A stretch of 64,000 bases of DNA from Asanoa sp. WMMD1127 (GTDB taxonomy: Bacteria; Actinomycetota; Actinomycetes; Mycobacteriales; Micromonosporaceae): positions 4,650,001 to 4,714,000 of the forward strand of contig NZ_JARUBP010000001.1 of NCBI RefSeq assembly GCF_029626225.1, given 5' to 3'. The notes under the pieces were generated by a model. That model had not been told where the DNA came from and ran no database searches. It worked only from the letters and a program-made list of their open reading frames with translations. Below are positions 7,293 through 15,108 of the stretch, piece by piece. The position numbers were made by a program, and so were the translations under genes. How positions within the stretch are numbered: position 1 is the first letter of the stretch; every line of letters starts with the position of its first letter.

Positions 7293-8378
7293 ATGAAGGT
7301 CGTGGTGGTGGGCGCGTCCGGAAACGTCGGCTCGGCGGTGCTGCGACGCCTGGCCCAGGAGCCGGACGTGACCGGCATCGTCGGTGTGGCCCGGCGGGTG
7401 CCCAAGGACGCGGCCGGGCCGCCGTACGCCGGTGTCGACTGGTGGTCAATCGACGTCGCCGGGCCCGGGGCCACCGGAGCGCTGACCGAGGCGGTGCGCG
7501 GCGCGGCCGTGGTGATCCACGTGGCCTGGCAGATCCAGCCGAGCCACGATGCGCAGCGGTTGCGGCGCACCAACGTGCAGGGGACCGCCAACGTCGCGGT
7601 GGCGGCGATCCGGGCCGGCGTGCCCGCGCTGGTCGTCGCGTCCTCGGTCGGCGCGTACGCCCCCGGTCCCAAGGACGAGCGGGTGGGCGAGTGGTGGCCG
7701 GTGACCGGGGTGCGCTGGTCGAGCTACAGCCGCGACAAGGCGCATGTGGAGCGTCTCCTCGACGAGGTGGAGCGCGGCTACCCGGCCCTGCGGGTGGTGC
7801 GGATGCGACCTGCGCTCACCTTCCAGCGGGCGGCGGCGTCCGAGATCGCCCGGCTGTTCATCGGACCGTTCGCGCCGCTCGGACTGCTGCGCTACGGGCG
7901 GCTGCCGGTGGTGCCCGGCGGGCCGCGGCTGCGGGTGCAGGGCGTGCACGCCGACGACGTCGCCGACGCCTACGTGCGGGCGGCGCTGGCCGACGTGCGC
8001 GGGGCGTTCAACCTGGCCGCGGACCCTGTGCTGGACGGGCCGGCGCTGGCCCGCCGCTACCACGGCCGGGTCGTCCCGCTGCCGGTGCCGCTGCTGCGGG
8101 CCGCGGCCGGCGCGACCTGGTGGGCCCGGCTGCAACCGATCGAGGCCGGCTGGATCGACCTCGCCACCGGCGTGCCGCTGCTGTCGTCGGACCGCGCGGC
8201 GGCCGAGCTGGGCTGGACGCCCCGGATCGACGCGCTGTCGGCGATCGACGAGCTGTTCACCGGGATGGCCGACCGGGCGGGCGCGCCGACGGCGGCCCTG
8301 CGGGAGCGGCTGCCGTTCCCGGCCCGGCTGGCCGCACTGGCCGCGGGCCGCCTGCCCGGCCACGGCGACCCGTACTGA
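7293..8378 (+). CDS. NAD-dependent epimerase/dehydratase family protein (extended SDR)
   Basis: 361 residues. It has the Rossmann motif GASGNVG (7-13) and the extended-SDR active site YSRDK after the conserved SSVGAYAPG loop, so it acts on a nucleotide-sugar-like or other NAD(P)-bound substrate that I cannot specify. The last 100 residues form the substrate domain. There is no ribosome site before the ATG; the nearest promoter-like element is the SigB-type site 9 bases upstream, so translation is probably leaderless. The next gene in the same direction has a matching promoter, suggesting common stress control. Confidence 0.85.
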   Translation: MKVVVVGASGNVGSAVLRRLAQEPDVTGIVGVARRVPKDAAGPPYAGVDWWSIDVAGPGATGALTEAVRGAAVVIHVAWQIQPSHDAQRLRRTNVQGTANVAVAAIRAGVPALVVASSVGAYAPGPKDERVGEWWPVTGVRWSSYSRDKAHVERLLDEVERGYPALRVVRMRPALTFQRAAASEIARLFIGPFAPLGLLRYGRLPVVPGGPRLRVQGVHADDVADAYVRAALADVRGAFNLAADPVLDGPALARRYHGRVVPLPVPLLRAAAGATWWARLQPIEAGWIDLATGVPLLSSDRAAAELGWTPRIDALSAIDELFTGMADRAGAPTAALRERLPFPARLAALAAGRLPGHGDPY

Positions 8379-8403
8379 GTTTCGCTTCCGCGGCGTGGGG
8401 TAC
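8379..8403 (+). promoter_or_regulatory. SigB/SigF-type promoter at a leaderless position (GTTT-N15-GGGTAC)
   Basis: GTTT 8379-8382 directly after the previous stop codon, a 15-base spacer, GGGTAC 8398-8403, and 9 bases to the ATG at 8413. This is a close match to the SigB/SigF consensus. Confidence 0.55.
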
Positions 8404-8412
8404 GCCTCGGGC

Positions 8413-9018
8413 ATGAAGGCTCTGGTGATCAACTGCACGCTCAAGCCCAGCCCCGCGCCGTCGAACACCCAGGCGCTGGCCGACGTCGTCATCGAGCAGC
8501 TGCGCAGGTCCGATGTGGAGGTCGAGGTCGTCCGCGCCGTCGACCACGACATCCGCCCCGGCGTCGAGGACGACATGGGCGACGGCGACGAGTGGCCGGC
8601 GATCCGGGCCAAGGTGCTCGCGGCGGAGATCCTGGTGATCGCGACACCGACCTGGGTCGGCAAGCCGTCGTCGATCGCCCAGCGGGTCATCGAGCGGATG
8701 GACGCGCTGATCAGCCAGACCGACGACGACGGCCGCCCGGTCGCCTACAACAAGGTCGCGGGCGTGGTCAACACGGGCAACGAGGACGGCGCCCACCACG
8801 TGATCACCGAGATCTGCGGCGCGCTGGTCGACATCGGCTACACGATCCCGGCGCAGGCGTGGACCTACTGGCACCTGGGCCCCGGCGCGGGCCCGAACTA
8901 CCTCGACGACGAGCGCGGCCACGAGTGGTCCGACAAGACCGGCCGCGCGATGGCCGCCAACCTGGCCACCGTCGCCCGCGCCCTGCAGGCCAACCCGCTG
9001 GGCGCACCGCCGAGCTGA
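8413..9018 (+). CDS. Flavodoxin-like NAD(P)H-dependent FMN reductase family protein
   Basis: 201 residues with a flavodoxin-like fold. It has the N-terminal phosphate loop (INCTLKPSPAPSNTQAL), the loop that contacts the isoalloxazine ring (ATPTWVGKPSS), and a later VVNTGNEDGAHH segment. It is expected to bind FMN and reduce a quinone, nitro compound or similar with NAD(P)H in the cytosol. The start is set by the SigB-type promoter 9 bases upstream; there is no Shine-Dalgarno. It may belong to the same stress regulon as the epimerase before it. Confidence 0.85.
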   Translation: MKALVINCTLKPSPAPSNTQALADVVIEQLRRSDVEVEVVRAVDHDIRPGVEDDMGDGDEWPAIRAKVLAAEILVIATPTWVGKPSSIAQRVIERMDALISQTDDDGRPVAYNKVAGVVNTGNEDGAHHVITEICGALVDIGYTIPAQAWTYWHLGPGAGPNYLDDERGHEWSDKTGRAMAANLATVARALQANPLGAPPS

Positions 9019-9164
9019 GCCGCGTTGCCGCAGGGGTGTTGGGGGCCCGCTGGTGCCGGTGAGGTCGCGGCTTCGCCTGCGCCGGCGCGGCGGTTCGGAG
9101 GACGCTGGAGATGAACCCGCGGCGCCGCGGGATAGCGCCGCGCCGAACCTCGTACGGGGGAGTC

Positions 9165-9785
9165 ATGTTCGCGCGTTCTTCCACCATCAACGCCCAACCG
9201 TCCTCGATCGACCCCGGCATCACGTTCGTGGGTGACGAGTTGATGGACGAGATGCTCGCCATCGACGGCTGTGTCGGACTGTCCCTTCTGGTCGATCGCC
9301 GGTCGGGCCGGTGCATCGCCACGTCGTCGTGGGCGGACGAGGCGGCCATGCACGCCAGCGAGAGCCGGGTGCCGCCGCTGCGGCAGCGCCTCATGTCGGC
9401 CTTCGGCGCCACGGACATCACCAACGAGGAATGGGACGTCGTGGTCATGCACCGCGCCCACCGCGCCCCCGACGGCGCCCAGGCGCGGCTCGGCTTCATC
9501 CGCAGCGACCCGGCGCGGACCGAGGAGTCGATCGACATCTACAAGTCGGTCCTGCCGGACCTCGAGGCCTTCGACGGCTTCTGCAGCGCGAGCCTGCTGC
9601 TGAACCGCTCCTCGGGCCGGGCGGTCTCGAACGTGATCTACGACAGCGGCGCCGCCCTGGCCGCGTCCGCGGACCGGGCGCAGCAGCTACGCACCCGCGC
9701 CACCGGCCGGATGGGTGCCGACGTCACCGAGGTCGCGGAGTTCGAGCTCGCCTTCGCCCACCTCCGCGTGCCGGAACTCGTTTAG
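9165..9785 (+). CDS. Tandem dimeric alpha/beta-barrel (ABM-like) protein
   Basis: 206 residues with an internal duplication. Residues about 22-95 and about 120-200 both run from a FVGDELMDEMLAIDGCVG-like or YKSVLPDLEAFDGFCSA segment into a beta hairpin with LLVDRRSGR or LLLNRSSGR and then a SSWADEAA or YDSGAALAA helix. This is the pattern of two antibiotic-biosynthesis-monooxygenase-like half barrels in one chain. The reaction is unknown. The ATG at 9165 has GGGGGAG upstream; a longer start at 9111 adds only Arg-rich sequence. Confidence 0.7.
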   Translation: MFARSSTINAQPSSIDPGITFVGDELMDEMLAIDGCVGLSLLVDRRSGRCIATSSWADEAAMHASESRVPPLRQRLMSAFGATDITNEEWDVVVMHRAHRAPDGAQARLGFIRSDPARTEESIDIYKSVLPDLEAFDGFCSASLLLNRSSGRAVSNVIYDSGAALAASADRAQQLRTRATGRMGADVTEVAEFELAFAHLRVPELV

Positions 9786-9788
9786 GGC

Positions 9789-11189
9789 CTATGCGGACGC
9801 GCGGTGGCCGGCTATGACGTCGGTGGTCGCGGCGGCCAGGGCGATGGCCATGAAGCCCATCGTCACGAAGACGCCCGTGCGGAACGCCACCTCATAGTCG
9901 CCGCCGCTGGCGGCCAGTTGGCTGAAGAAGACCGCGCCGATGGCGGCGATGCCGACCGCCGAGCCGATCCGTTGGCCGGTCTGCAGCACGCCGCCCGCGC
10001 TGCCCGCCTCGGCCACCGGCACCTGGCTCAGCGTCAGGTTCTGGTTGGGGCTGATCACCAGGCCGCTGCCGATGCCCGCCCACAGCAGCGGCAGCGCCGT
10101 CGCGAAGCCCGCCCCGCGGCCCGTGACGATGTGCAACGTGAGGAGCACCAGCGCCAGCCCGCTGAGCACCATGCACAGGCCGGTGACGACCAGGACCCGC
10201 CCGTAGCGGTTGACGATCCGGCCGCCCAGCATCGCGCCGGAGGCCGAGCCGAGCGCGAACGGCGTCACCGACAGGCCGGCCTCCAGCGGCGAGTAGCGCA
10301 GCCCGTTCTGCAGGAACAGCGTGAAGATGAAGAACGTCGTCGTGAAACCCGCGAAATAGGCCAGGGCCACGAGCGATCCGAGGGCGTACGAGCGCCGCCT
10401 GAACAACCGCAGGTCGACCAGCGGCGACCCGCCCCGCCGGAGCTGGCGCACCTCCCACGCGACGAAGAGCCCGAGCACCACCAGGCCGGCCAGGATCAGC
10501 AGCCAGACGATCGCGCCGTGCCACTGGCGTTCCTGCACCAGCGGGAGCAGCACGAGGGCGACCCCGCCGCCCAGGAGCACGACGCCGAGCGGGTCGACGC
10601 CGCGCCGCGGGCGCTCCTGCGCGGGATGGCCCGGGATCCACCGGGAGCCGAGCACGATCGCGACCACGCCGACCGGGATGTTGATGTAGAAGATCCACCG
10701 CCAGCCGTCCTCCACACCGGCGATCGCGATGACCGCGCCGCCGAGCAGCGGCCCCAGCGCCGTCGAGACACCGATCGTCGCGCCCAGCGCGCCGAACGGC
10801 TTGCCGCGTTCCCTCGGCGTGAACATTTGTTGGACGAGCCCGGACACCTGCGGGTTGACCACGCCGGCCGAGGCGCCCTGGACCAGCCGGGCGCCGACCA
10901 GCCACAGCTCGCTCTGCGCGAGGCCGGCGGCGGCGCTGGCCACCGTGAAACCGGCCAGCCCGAGCACGAACAGCCGCCGCCGGCCGTGCGCGTCGCCGAA
11001 CCGGCCGGCCGGCACGAGCACGAGACCGAACGCGAGCGCGTACCCGGAGAGCACCCACTGCAGGCCCCCGGAGCTGAGCCCCAGGTCGTCCTGGATCGAC
11101 GGCAGCGCCACGTTGACGATGCTCACGTCGAGCAGAGTCATGAAGGCCGCCATGAGCGCGACCGTCATCGCCCGCCAGCGTGCGTCCAC
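9789..11189 (-). CDS. MFS transporter, DHA2 (EmrB/QacA) drug:H+ antiporter type
   Basis: 466 residues with about 14 hydrophobic segments. The motif LLDVSIVNVALPSIQ near residue 20 and the loop GRFGDAHGRRR after TM2 are typical of DHA2 multidrug exporters, which expel lipophilic compounds in exchange for protons across the plasma membrane. The GTG start at 11189 is preceded by GGGGGGTG. A 16-bp palindrome (11205-11220) sits immediately upstream and probably controls it; no regulator gene is adjacent. Confidence 0.9.
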   Translation of the reverse strand: MDARWRAMTVALMAAFMTLLDVSIVNVALPSIQDDLGLSSGGLQWVLSGYALAFGLVLVPAGRFGDAHGRRRLFVLGLAGFTVASAAAGLAQSELWLVGARLVQGASAGVVNPQVSGLVQQMFTPRERGKPFGALGATIGVSTALGPLLGGAVIAIAGVEDGWRWIFYINIPVGVVAIVLGSRWIPGHPAQERPRRGVDPLGVVLLGGGVALVLLPLVQERQWHGAIVWLLILAGLVVLGLFVAWEVRQLRRGGSPLVDLRLFRRRSYALGSLVALAYFAGFTTTFFIFTLFLQNGLRYSPLEAGLSVTPFALGSASGAMLGGRIVNRYGRVLVVTGLCMVLSGLALVLLTLHIVTGRGAGFATALPLLWAGIGSGLVISPNQNLTLSQVPVAEAGSAGGVLQTGQRIGSAVGIAAIGAVFFSQLAASGGDYEVAFRTGVFVTMGFMAIALAAATTDVIAGHRASA

Positions 11190-11204
11190 CGCACCCCCCC
11201 GCCG

Positions 11205-11220
11205 TGTCCCGAATGGGACA
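11205..11220. promoter_or_regulatory. Palindromic operator TGTCCC-GAAT-GGGACA
   Basis: Perfect inverted repeat with 6-base arms, 16-31 bases upstream of the MFS start and just past the stop of the decarboxylase-like gene. Typical size for a TetR/MarR-type repressor dimer. The regulator is unknown. Confidence 0.5.
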
Positions 11221-11240
11221 TTACCGGCGGGGCGGGGAGC

Positions 11241-11822
11241 TCAGCGGTATCCGCGCTTGAGGAGATACTTCGCTCCCGCGTCGAAGCCTTCCGGGCTCAG
11301 CACCTCGAAGCCGAACGCGTCGGCCAGCCGGTCGGTGATGTTGAACGCGGCGCAGACCGCCAGCGCGTCCTCGATCTGCCGCGGTGTCACGCCGGCCGCG
11401 AGCACGGCTCGCATGTCGTCGGCGCCGACCGTGCCGTCGCGGGTGAGCGTGCCGAGCATCCGCAGCGTGGCCCGCAACGGCTCGGCGATCGGCGCGGTGT
11501 CGAGGTCGGCCAGCACCGCCGCGACCCGCGGGCCGTCCCGCAGCGCCAGGCGGGAGGTCGCGGAGTGCGCGGCGACGCAGAACGCGCTGTCGTTCACTGT
11601 GGACACATAGGCCGCCATCAGCTCCCGGTCGCCCACGGACCACTCCGACGGGCCGCGCATCGCCTCGTGGGTGAACTCCTTCGCCCGGTCGCCGTAGAAG
11701 TCGGGGCGGTAGAAGACCAGCTTGGCGGCGTCCGGCACGGGTTGCCGGGTGACCAGCTTGATGACCGCGAACAGCGCCTTCGCGCGCCGGGTGTAGCCGC
11801 TGTTGAGAATCTCAAGCCGCAT
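11241..11822 (-). CDS. Carboxymuconolactone decarboxylase/AhpD-like family protein
   Basis: 193 residues. The all-helical AhpD-like core carries FCVAAHS (Cys and His in a C-x3-H arrangement, around residue 82), the usual active-site signature of CMD/AhpD-type peroxidase-like proteins, followed by the helix pair PRQIEDALAVCAAFN. Its exact role (peroxide reduction or ring opening) is not determined. It overlaps the end of the 104-residue gene upstream by 11 bp, so they are translationally coupled and the two products may act together. Confidence 0.8.
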   Translation of the reverse strand: MRLEILNSGYTRRAKALFAVIKLVTRQPVPDAAKLVFYRPDFYGDRAKEFTHEAMRGPSEWSVGDRELMAAYVSTVNDSAFCVAAHSATSRLALRDGPRVAAVLADLDTAPIAEPLRATLRMLGTLTRDGTVGADDMRAVLAAGVTPRQIEDALAVCAAFNITDRLADAFGFEVLSPEGFDAGAKYLLKRGYR

Positions 11823-12126
11823 CGTCCGGCCCTCTCGTCGCCTCGGCCAGCGCCGCGAGCCCCGCCTCGTACTGCCGGGTCGCCTGGCCGACCGCCGCGC
11901 ACACCACGAGCTCGAAGATCTGGTCCTCGGTGAGACCGGCGGCCCGGGCGGCCGCGAAGTCCGCCGCGGCCGGCCGGTCGGCGACCGTGTCGACCAGCGT
12001 GGCCAGCGGCGCCGGCAGGCCGTCGTTGGCGAACGCCCGGGCGCGTTGGTCGGGAGACGTCCGGCCGTCCCCGGTCAGGAGACGGTCGACCAGGGCGCGA
12101 TGGGCCGCGCGTTTGTCATCCGGCAC
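11812..12126 (-). CDS. Small helical protein coupled to the CMD-family gene
   Basis: 104 residues, predicted all helical. The C-terminal half (LTEDQIFELVVCAAVGQATRQ) resembles the helical repeat of carboxymuconolactone-decarboxylase-fold proteins but lacks the C-x3-H motif. It may be a non-catalytic partner of the gene it overlaps. It is separated from the methyltransferase upstream by 13 bases, so the three minus-strand genes look like one operon. Confidence 0.65.
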   Translation of the reverse strand: MPDDKRAAHRALVDRLLTGDGRTSPDQRARAFANDGLPAPLATLVDTVADRPAAADFAAARAAGLTEDQIFELVVCAAVGQATRQYEAGLAALAEATRGPDDAA

Positions 12127-12139
12127 GACGGGGTTCCTT

Positions 12140-12886
12140 TCAGTGGCGGCGGGCGGTGACGAGCCAGGCGCGGGAGTCGAACCACACGCCGTCGTCGGTC
12201 AGGTGCGCCGAGAGCATCGCGCGCAGCCGGTCGACCGCTCGCGCGGCGGCCGCGGGGTCGAGGCGGTTCAACAGCTCGCTGGTGCAGGTGAAGCCGCGGA
12301 CCCAGGCGAGCGCGGCGGCCACGTCAGCACCGTAGTAGACCGGCTCGTCGACGTCTGTGAAGCCGACGTCGGTGAAGCCCGCGCCGGCCAGCAGCCGCCG
12401 CACCGCGGTCGGGTCGGCGAGCGTGAACGGGTCGGGGCCCTCCGCGGCCGTGCCGCCGAGGACGTCGTGCAGCGCGACGTCCCACTCGTTGCGGTCGTGG
12501 GCCTGCCAGACCAGCATCACGAGGCGGCCGCCCGGGCGCAGGGCCCGGTGGATGTTGGCGAACGCGGCGGCGGGATCGGCGAAGAACATGGTGCCGAACC
12601 GGCTCATCGCCAGGTCGAAGCGCGCGGGTGGGAACGGGTGGACCTGCGCGTCGGCCGCCACGAAGGTGACGTTGTCCAGTCCGGCGGCGAGCTCGCGGGC
12701 CCGTTCGACGGCGCGCGCGGAGATGTCGACGCCCAGCGCGGCCCGGGCGGTGCGGGCAGCCTCCCGGGTCGTGTGCCCGGTCCCGCAGCCGATGTCGAGC
12801 ACCTGCTCGTCGGGTGCCACGCCGCAGGCCGCGCGCAGCACCGCGTCGTGCCGCCGCAGCTCGGCGTCGTAGTCACACGCGGTCAC
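12140..12886 (-). CDS. Class I SAM-dependent methyltransferase
   Basis: 248 residues. Motif I is LDIGCGTG (about 30-37), followed by GVDISARAVERAR and DLAMSRFGTMFFADP, typical of small-molecule methyltransferases of the UbiE/ArsM-like Methyltransf_11 type. The substrate is unknown. The GTG at 12886 gives the usual N-terminus for such proteins; an upstream start at 12922 would add 12 residues and leave only 13 bp to the divergent gene. It heads a probable three-gene operon. Confidence 0.82.
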   Translation of the reverse strand: MTACDYDAELRRHDAVLRAACGVAPDEQVLDIGCGTGHTTREAARTARAALGVDISARAVERARELAAGLDNVTFVAADAQVHPFPPARFDLAMSRFGTMFFADPAAAFANIHRALRPGGRLVMLVWQAHDRNEWDVALHDVLGGTAAEGPDPFTLADPTAVRRLLAGAGFTDVGFTDVDEPVYYGADVAAALAWVRGFTCTSELLNRLDPAAAARAVDRLRAMLSAHLTDDGVWFDSRAWLVTARRH

Positions 12887-12935
12887 CGTAAGATCGTGCA
12901 ACCGGCGCGTTCCCGACCGCAAGCGAAGGAGCCAG

Positions 12936-13346
12936 ATGAGGACCTTGCACTTCGGCCTGATGGTCGCCGACCTGGACCGCTCGCTCGCCTTCTACACCGC
13001 GGTCGGCTACCGGGTGCTGGGCACCGTGCCGGAGACCCCGTTCGGCAGCCTGACGATGATCAAGCTGCCCGGCGACGACTACGTCACCATCGAGCTCGTA
13101 CACGACCCGGCCAAACCGCCGAGCGGCCGCAACATCAACCACTTCGTCATCCAGGTCGAGTCGATGGCCGACACGGCGGCCCGCCTCGCCGGCGAGGGCG
13201 TCGAGGTCGAGGGCCTGTCGTCACCGGACGGCTCCGCCGACTTCCTGACGGCCTGGATCACCGACCCCGACGGCAACCGCATCGAGCTGGTCCAGTGGCC
13301 GCCCGGCCACGCCGACGGCCTGACCGAGGCCGACATGAGGGCCTGA
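12936..13346 (+). CDS. VOC (glyoxalase-fold) family protein
   Basis: 136 residues forming two beta-alpha-beta-beta-beta modules. The four metal-ligand positions expected for glyoxalase I-like enzymes are present (His5, Glu53, His69, Glu117), so a metal-dependent lyase or dioxygenase-type reaction is possible; the substrate cannot be read from sequence. GAAGGAG precedes the ATG. It is divergent from the methyltransferase with a short intergenic region. Confidence 0.82.
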   Translation: MRTLHFGLMVADLDRSLAFYTAVGYRVLGTVPETPFGSLTMIKLPGDDYVTIELVHDPAKPPSGRNINHFVIQVESMADTAARLAGEGVEVEGLSSPDGSADFLTAWITDPDGNRIELVQWPPGHADGLTEADMRA

Positions 13347-13383
13347 CGCCGCTGGGAACCGGCTTGACGGCTGCCCCGACCCG

Positions 13384-13405
13384 CAAGTTAGCCTCTCCTA
13401 ACTTG
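13384..13405. promoter_or_regulatory. Iron-box-like palindrome (CAAGTTAG-N6-CTAACTTG)
   Basis: Perfect inverted repeat with 8-base arms containing TTAG-N6-CTAA, the outer arms of the DtxR/IdeR/DmdR iron box. It lies 18 bases upstream of the first ABC transporter gene. Iron-dependent repression is inferred from the motif and from the iron-uptake genes that follow. Confidence 0.65.
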
Positions 13406-13422
13406 TCGTAGGTGGGGTGGGA

Positions 13423-15108
13423 ATGGCAGCGGCGAAATCCCCGGCCCGCCGGCTGATCGGTGAGATGTTCCGGCGTCAGCGCCGTGGGGTCGCGCTGACC
13501 GCCGGCTTCTGGTCGATGCATCAGGTGTGCGAGGCGCTCGTGCCCGTGGCCATCGGTCTGGTCGTCGACCAGGCGGTCGGCACCGGCTCGGGCTGGGCCA
13601 TGGTCGCCTCGGTGCTCGGCATCTTCGGTCTGTTCACGGCGCTCACCATGGGTTGGCGCACCGGGCTGTGGTTCGTCACCAGAGCCGAGCTCGACGAGGC
13701 CCACCTGCTGCGCATGCAGGTGGTCCGCCGGGTCGTGACCGGGCGCGGGATCAGCACCGACCGGCAGACCGGCGAGCTGCTGTCGATCGCGACCTCCGAC
13801 ACGGCCGCCTCGGCCGAGCTGCTGGAGCTGGGCAGCCGGGTGGTATCGGCCTCGCTCGGGCTCGTGGTGTCGACCGTGGTGCTGCTGCGCATCGACTGGT
13901 CGCTCGGGGTCGGCCTGGTGGTCGGCATCCCGATCCTGGTGCTGGCCCTCAACGCGCTCGGGCCGATCGTCGAGCGGCACGTCTCGGCGCAGCAGGAGGC
14001 CCTCGGCCAGGCCGCGGGCACCGCCTCGGACCTGCTCACCGGGTTGCGTCCGCTGCGCGGGTTCGGCGGGGTCGACGAGGCGGCCCGGCGCTACCGCGGC
14101 GCCAGCCGCACCTCGCTGCGGGCCAACATCGGCGCCATCAAGGCGGGGTCCGCGTTCGTCAGCGTCTCGACGTTCACCACCAGCCTGCTGATCGCGGTGG
14201 TGGCGGCCCTTTCCGGTTGGTACGCGCTGCGTGGCCGGATCACCATCGGCGAGCTGATCACGATCGTCGGCCTGGCCGCCTTCATCACCGACCCGGTGCT
14301 CAACCTCGCCGACTGCGTCTTCCGCCTCGCCACCGCGCGGGCCAGCGCGGCCCGGGTCGCCGAGGTCCTCGCCGCGCCCGAGCGGGCCGCGCCCGGGCAC
14401 ACCACCGCGGTCCCCGGCCCGCTGGTGCTCGACGAGGTGCACACGCCCGGCCTCGACGGGCTCAGCCTCACCGTCGCGCCCGGCGAGCTGCTCGGCGTGG
14501 TGACCGCCGACCTGGCCGCCGCCGAAGCCGTGACCGACCTGCTCGCCGGCGCCCGGGCGCCCGATCGCGGCCGGGTGACGCTGGCCGGCACGCCACTGCC
14601 CGAGCTCGACATCGCCTCGCTGCGCCGGGCCGTGCTGGTCGAGCCGCACACCGTCGACCTGTTCGGCGAGACCGTCGGCGAGGCGTTGCGCACCGACGAC
14701 GCCCAGACCGACGAGCACGCGATGGCGGCCGCGATGACGGCGGCGTCCGCCGGTGAGCTGCTGGCCGCCGACGGGCTCGACCACGCCCTGCTCGACCGCG
14801 GCGCCAACCTCTCCGGCGGCCAGCGGCAACGGGTCGCGGTGGCCCGGGCGCTGCTCGCCGACCGCCCGCTGACCGTCTTCCGCGACCCGACCACGGCCGT
14901 CGACGCCGTCACCGAGCACGCCATCGCCGAGGGCCTGCGCGCCCACCGGGCCGGCGACGGGCGGGCCACCGTGCTGGTCACCACCAGCGCGCCGTTGCTC
15001 GACCGCTGCGACCGGGTGGTCTTCGTCGACGCCGGCCGGGTCGCGGCCGGCGGGCGCCATCGCGAGTTGCTCGACCTCCCGGCGTACGCGGATGTGGTGC
15101 TGCGATGA
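13423..15108 (+). CDS. ABC transporter half-subunit (TMD-NBD) with degenerate ATPase site
   Basis: 561 residues: an exporter-type transmembrane domain (about 1-310, six segments) followed by a nucleotide-binding domain. The Walker A loop is lost (LGVVTADLAAAEAV instead of GxxGxGKS/T) and the catalytic Glu after Walker B is replaced (VFRDPTTAVD), but the signature motif LSGGQRQRVAVARAL is perfect. It overlaps the next gene by ATGA, so the two certainly form a heterodimer. Position beside siderophore uptake genes behind an iron box suggests siderophore export or IrtAB/YbtPQ-type import. The start is ATG 13423; GTG 13417 is also possible. Confidence 0.88.
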   Translation: MAAAKSPARRLIGEMFRRQRRGVALTAGFWSMHQVCEALVPVAIGLVVDQAVGTGSGWAMVASVLGIFGLFTALTMGWRTGLWFVTRAELDEAHLLRMQVVRRVVTGRGISTDRQTGELLSIATSDTAASAELLELGSRVVSASLGLVVSTVVLLRIDWSLGVGLVVGIPILVLALNALGPIVERHVSAQQEALGQAAGTASDLLTGLRPLRGFGGVDEAARRYRGASRTSLRANIGAIKAGSAFVSVSTFTTSLLIAVVAALSGWYALRGRITIGELITIVGLAAFITDPVLNLADCVFRLATARASAARVAEVLAAPERAAPGHTTAVPGPLVLDEVHTPGLDGLSLTVAPGELLGVVTADLAAAEAVTDLLAGARAPDRGRVTLAGTPLPELDIASLRRAVLVEPHTVDLFGETVGEALRTDDAQTDEHAMAAAMTAASAGELLAADGLDHALLDRGANLSGGQRQRVAVARALLADRPLTVFRDPTTAVDAVTEHAIAEGLRAHRAGDGRATVLVTTSAPLLDRCDRVVFVDAGRVAAGGRHRELLDLPAYADVVLR

